A stretch of 64,000 bases of DNA. Origin: Pseudomonas laurylsulfatiphila (GTDB lineage Bacteria > Pseudomonadota > Gammaproteobacteria > Pseudomonadales > Pseudomonadaceae). The stretch is taken from NCBI RefSeq assembly GCF_002934665.1, contig NZ_NIRS01000002.1, forward strand, positions 310,001 to 374,000, written 5' to 3'. A program made the translations under genes and the position numbers. Positions 63,424 through 64,000 of the stretch are shown here, piece by piece. The notes under the pieces are model-generated. The model saw only the letters and a program-made list of their open reading frames with translations, was not told the origin of the DNA and did no database searches. Each line of letters starts with the position of its first letter. The first letter of the stretch is position 1.

Positions 63424-63519
63424 CCTGTAGGAGCTGCCGCAGGCTGCGATCTTTTGATCTTGCCTTTGGTCCCGTACAAAAAACGGCAAAAGATCGCAGC
63501 CTTCGGCAGCTCCTACAAG
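63424..63519. repeat. REPIN of the GATCGCAGCC family
   Basis: Arms TGTAGGAGCTGCCGCAGGCT and GCAGCCTTCGGCAGCTCCTA with a short centre, between IclR and RidA genes. Confidence 0.9.
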
Positions 63520-63531
63520 AGCAACAGCCGA

Positions 63532-63921
63532 TCAGGCCTTTTTCTTGTACGCAATGCAGTCGATCTCGACCTTGCAGTCGACCATCATGTTCGCCTGCAC
63601 ACAGGCCCGTGCCGGGGCGTGCTCGGGTTTGAAGTACTCGGCGAAGACCTTGTTGAAACTGGTGAAATCCCGCGGATCCTCCAGCCACACGCCAGCACGC
63701 ACCACGTCTTCCAGGCCATAACCGGCCTCCTGGAGAATCGCGATCAGGTTCTTCATGGTCTGGTGGGTCTGTTCGACAATGCCGCCAGTAATGATCTCGC
63801 CGTCCACCGCCGGCACCTGCCCGGAAACGTGCAGCCAGCCATCGGCTTCAACGGCGCGGGCGAAAGGGCGAGGCTGACCGCCAGCGGCGGTACTGCCGGT
63901 GCCGTAACGAGTAATGCTCAT
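63532..63921 (-). CDS. RidA-family enamine/imine deaminase
   Basis: 129 residues with AGGAG before ATG 63921. YjgF/RidA fold: WLHVSGQVPAVDG, EQTHQTMKNLIAILQEAGYGLEDVVRAGVWL, and the Arg in HAPARACVQ that contacts the carboxylate of the enamine. RidA hydrolyses reactive enamines released by PLP dehydratases, which suits the deaminase gene close by. The family assignment is clear; the physiological partner is inference. Confidence 0.92.
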   Translation of the reverse strand: MSITRYGTGSTAAGGQPRPFARAVEADGWLHVSGQVPAVDGEIITGGIVEQTHQTMKNLIAILQEAGYGLEDVVRAGVWLEDPRDFTSFNKVFAEYFKPEHAPARACVQANMMVDCKVEIDCIAYKKKA

Positions 63922-63951
63922 GAGTGTTTCTCCTGATTGAAAATTGAAGGA

Positions 63952-64000
63952 TCAAAAACGGGTGCTTTTGAGAAATTCCGCCAGTCGTGGCGATTGCGGG
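63952..64000 (-). CDS. C-terminal end of an unidentified upstream gene, partial
   Basis: Reading leftward from the right edge, an open frame ends LAEFLKSTRF with TGA at 63952-63954, 31 nt from the RidA start. Too short to identify; likely the gene upstream of ridA in the same direction. Confidence 0.35.
   Translation of the reverse strand, partial: PQSPRLAEFLKSTRF

Overview
The window reads as chromosome of a fluorescens/putida-type Pseudomonas. It is GC-rich and densely coded. It carries many copies of the Pseudomonas REP/REPIN palindromes, and recognisable core genes include the large NAD-glutamate dehydrogenase, sbcDC, an orphan cbb3 oxidase subunit I beside a sulfite reductase, and a MocR regulator. 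No rRNA, tRNA, CRISPR array, insertion sequence or phage module was seen.

Layout. 1-1718 (minus) is most of an S-type pyocin/colicin-like DNase bacteriocin, cut by the window edge before its HNH active site. 2.08-21.2 kb (plus) is a long run of envelope genes: an outer-membrane-type barrel, two tandem DUF1254/DUF1214 proteins, a second barrel, a MoxR-DUF58-DUF4381-VWA-VWA/TPR-BatD operon (copy A), a periplasmic HAD phosphatase, a formylglycine-type sulfatase, a membrane protein fused to a spermidine-synthase-like domain, and an octaheme cytochrome c fused to TPRs. A small lipoprotein follows. 22.2-26.5 kb holds DUF934 and sulfite/nitrite reductase (minus) beside an orphan ccoN and a 73-residue partner (plus). 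26.5-33.1 kb holds mixed single genes: GNAT, LysR, an AhpD-like protein divergent from a MocR regulator, an ABM monooxygenase, a cupin and a lipoprotein. 33.3-41.3 kb combines AT-richer accessory genes (a frameshifted orphan and a subtilase-like protein with a chitin-binding-type tail) around NAD-GDH. 42.3-49.1 kb (plus) is a second, complete MoxR-DUF58-DUF4381-VWA-VWA/TPR-BatD operon (copy B). 49.1-56.6 kb carries an ABC-F ATPase and sbcD-sbcC-GST. 56.7-57.8 kb carries four very small exported or membrane peptides. 58.0-64.0 kb is a sugar-acid/amino-sugar-acid set: lactonase, DUF5629-like, GntR, KDG kinase, D-serine-dehydratase-like deaminase, IclR and RidA.

How the parts fit. The two MoxR/VWA operons have the same six-gene order and translationally coupled junctions, but differ in two ways. 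Copy A has REPIN elements lying inside two of its coding sequences. Copy B has lost the MIDAS metal site of its second VWA protein. Copy A sits inside a sulfatase/DUF1254/multiheme envelope locus, so it may be a dedicated assembly machine for those exported proteins (inference). At the right end, lactonase, deaminase, RidA and KDG kinase fit a pathway that feeds sugar acids or D-glucosaminate into 2-keto-3-deoxygluconate (inference).
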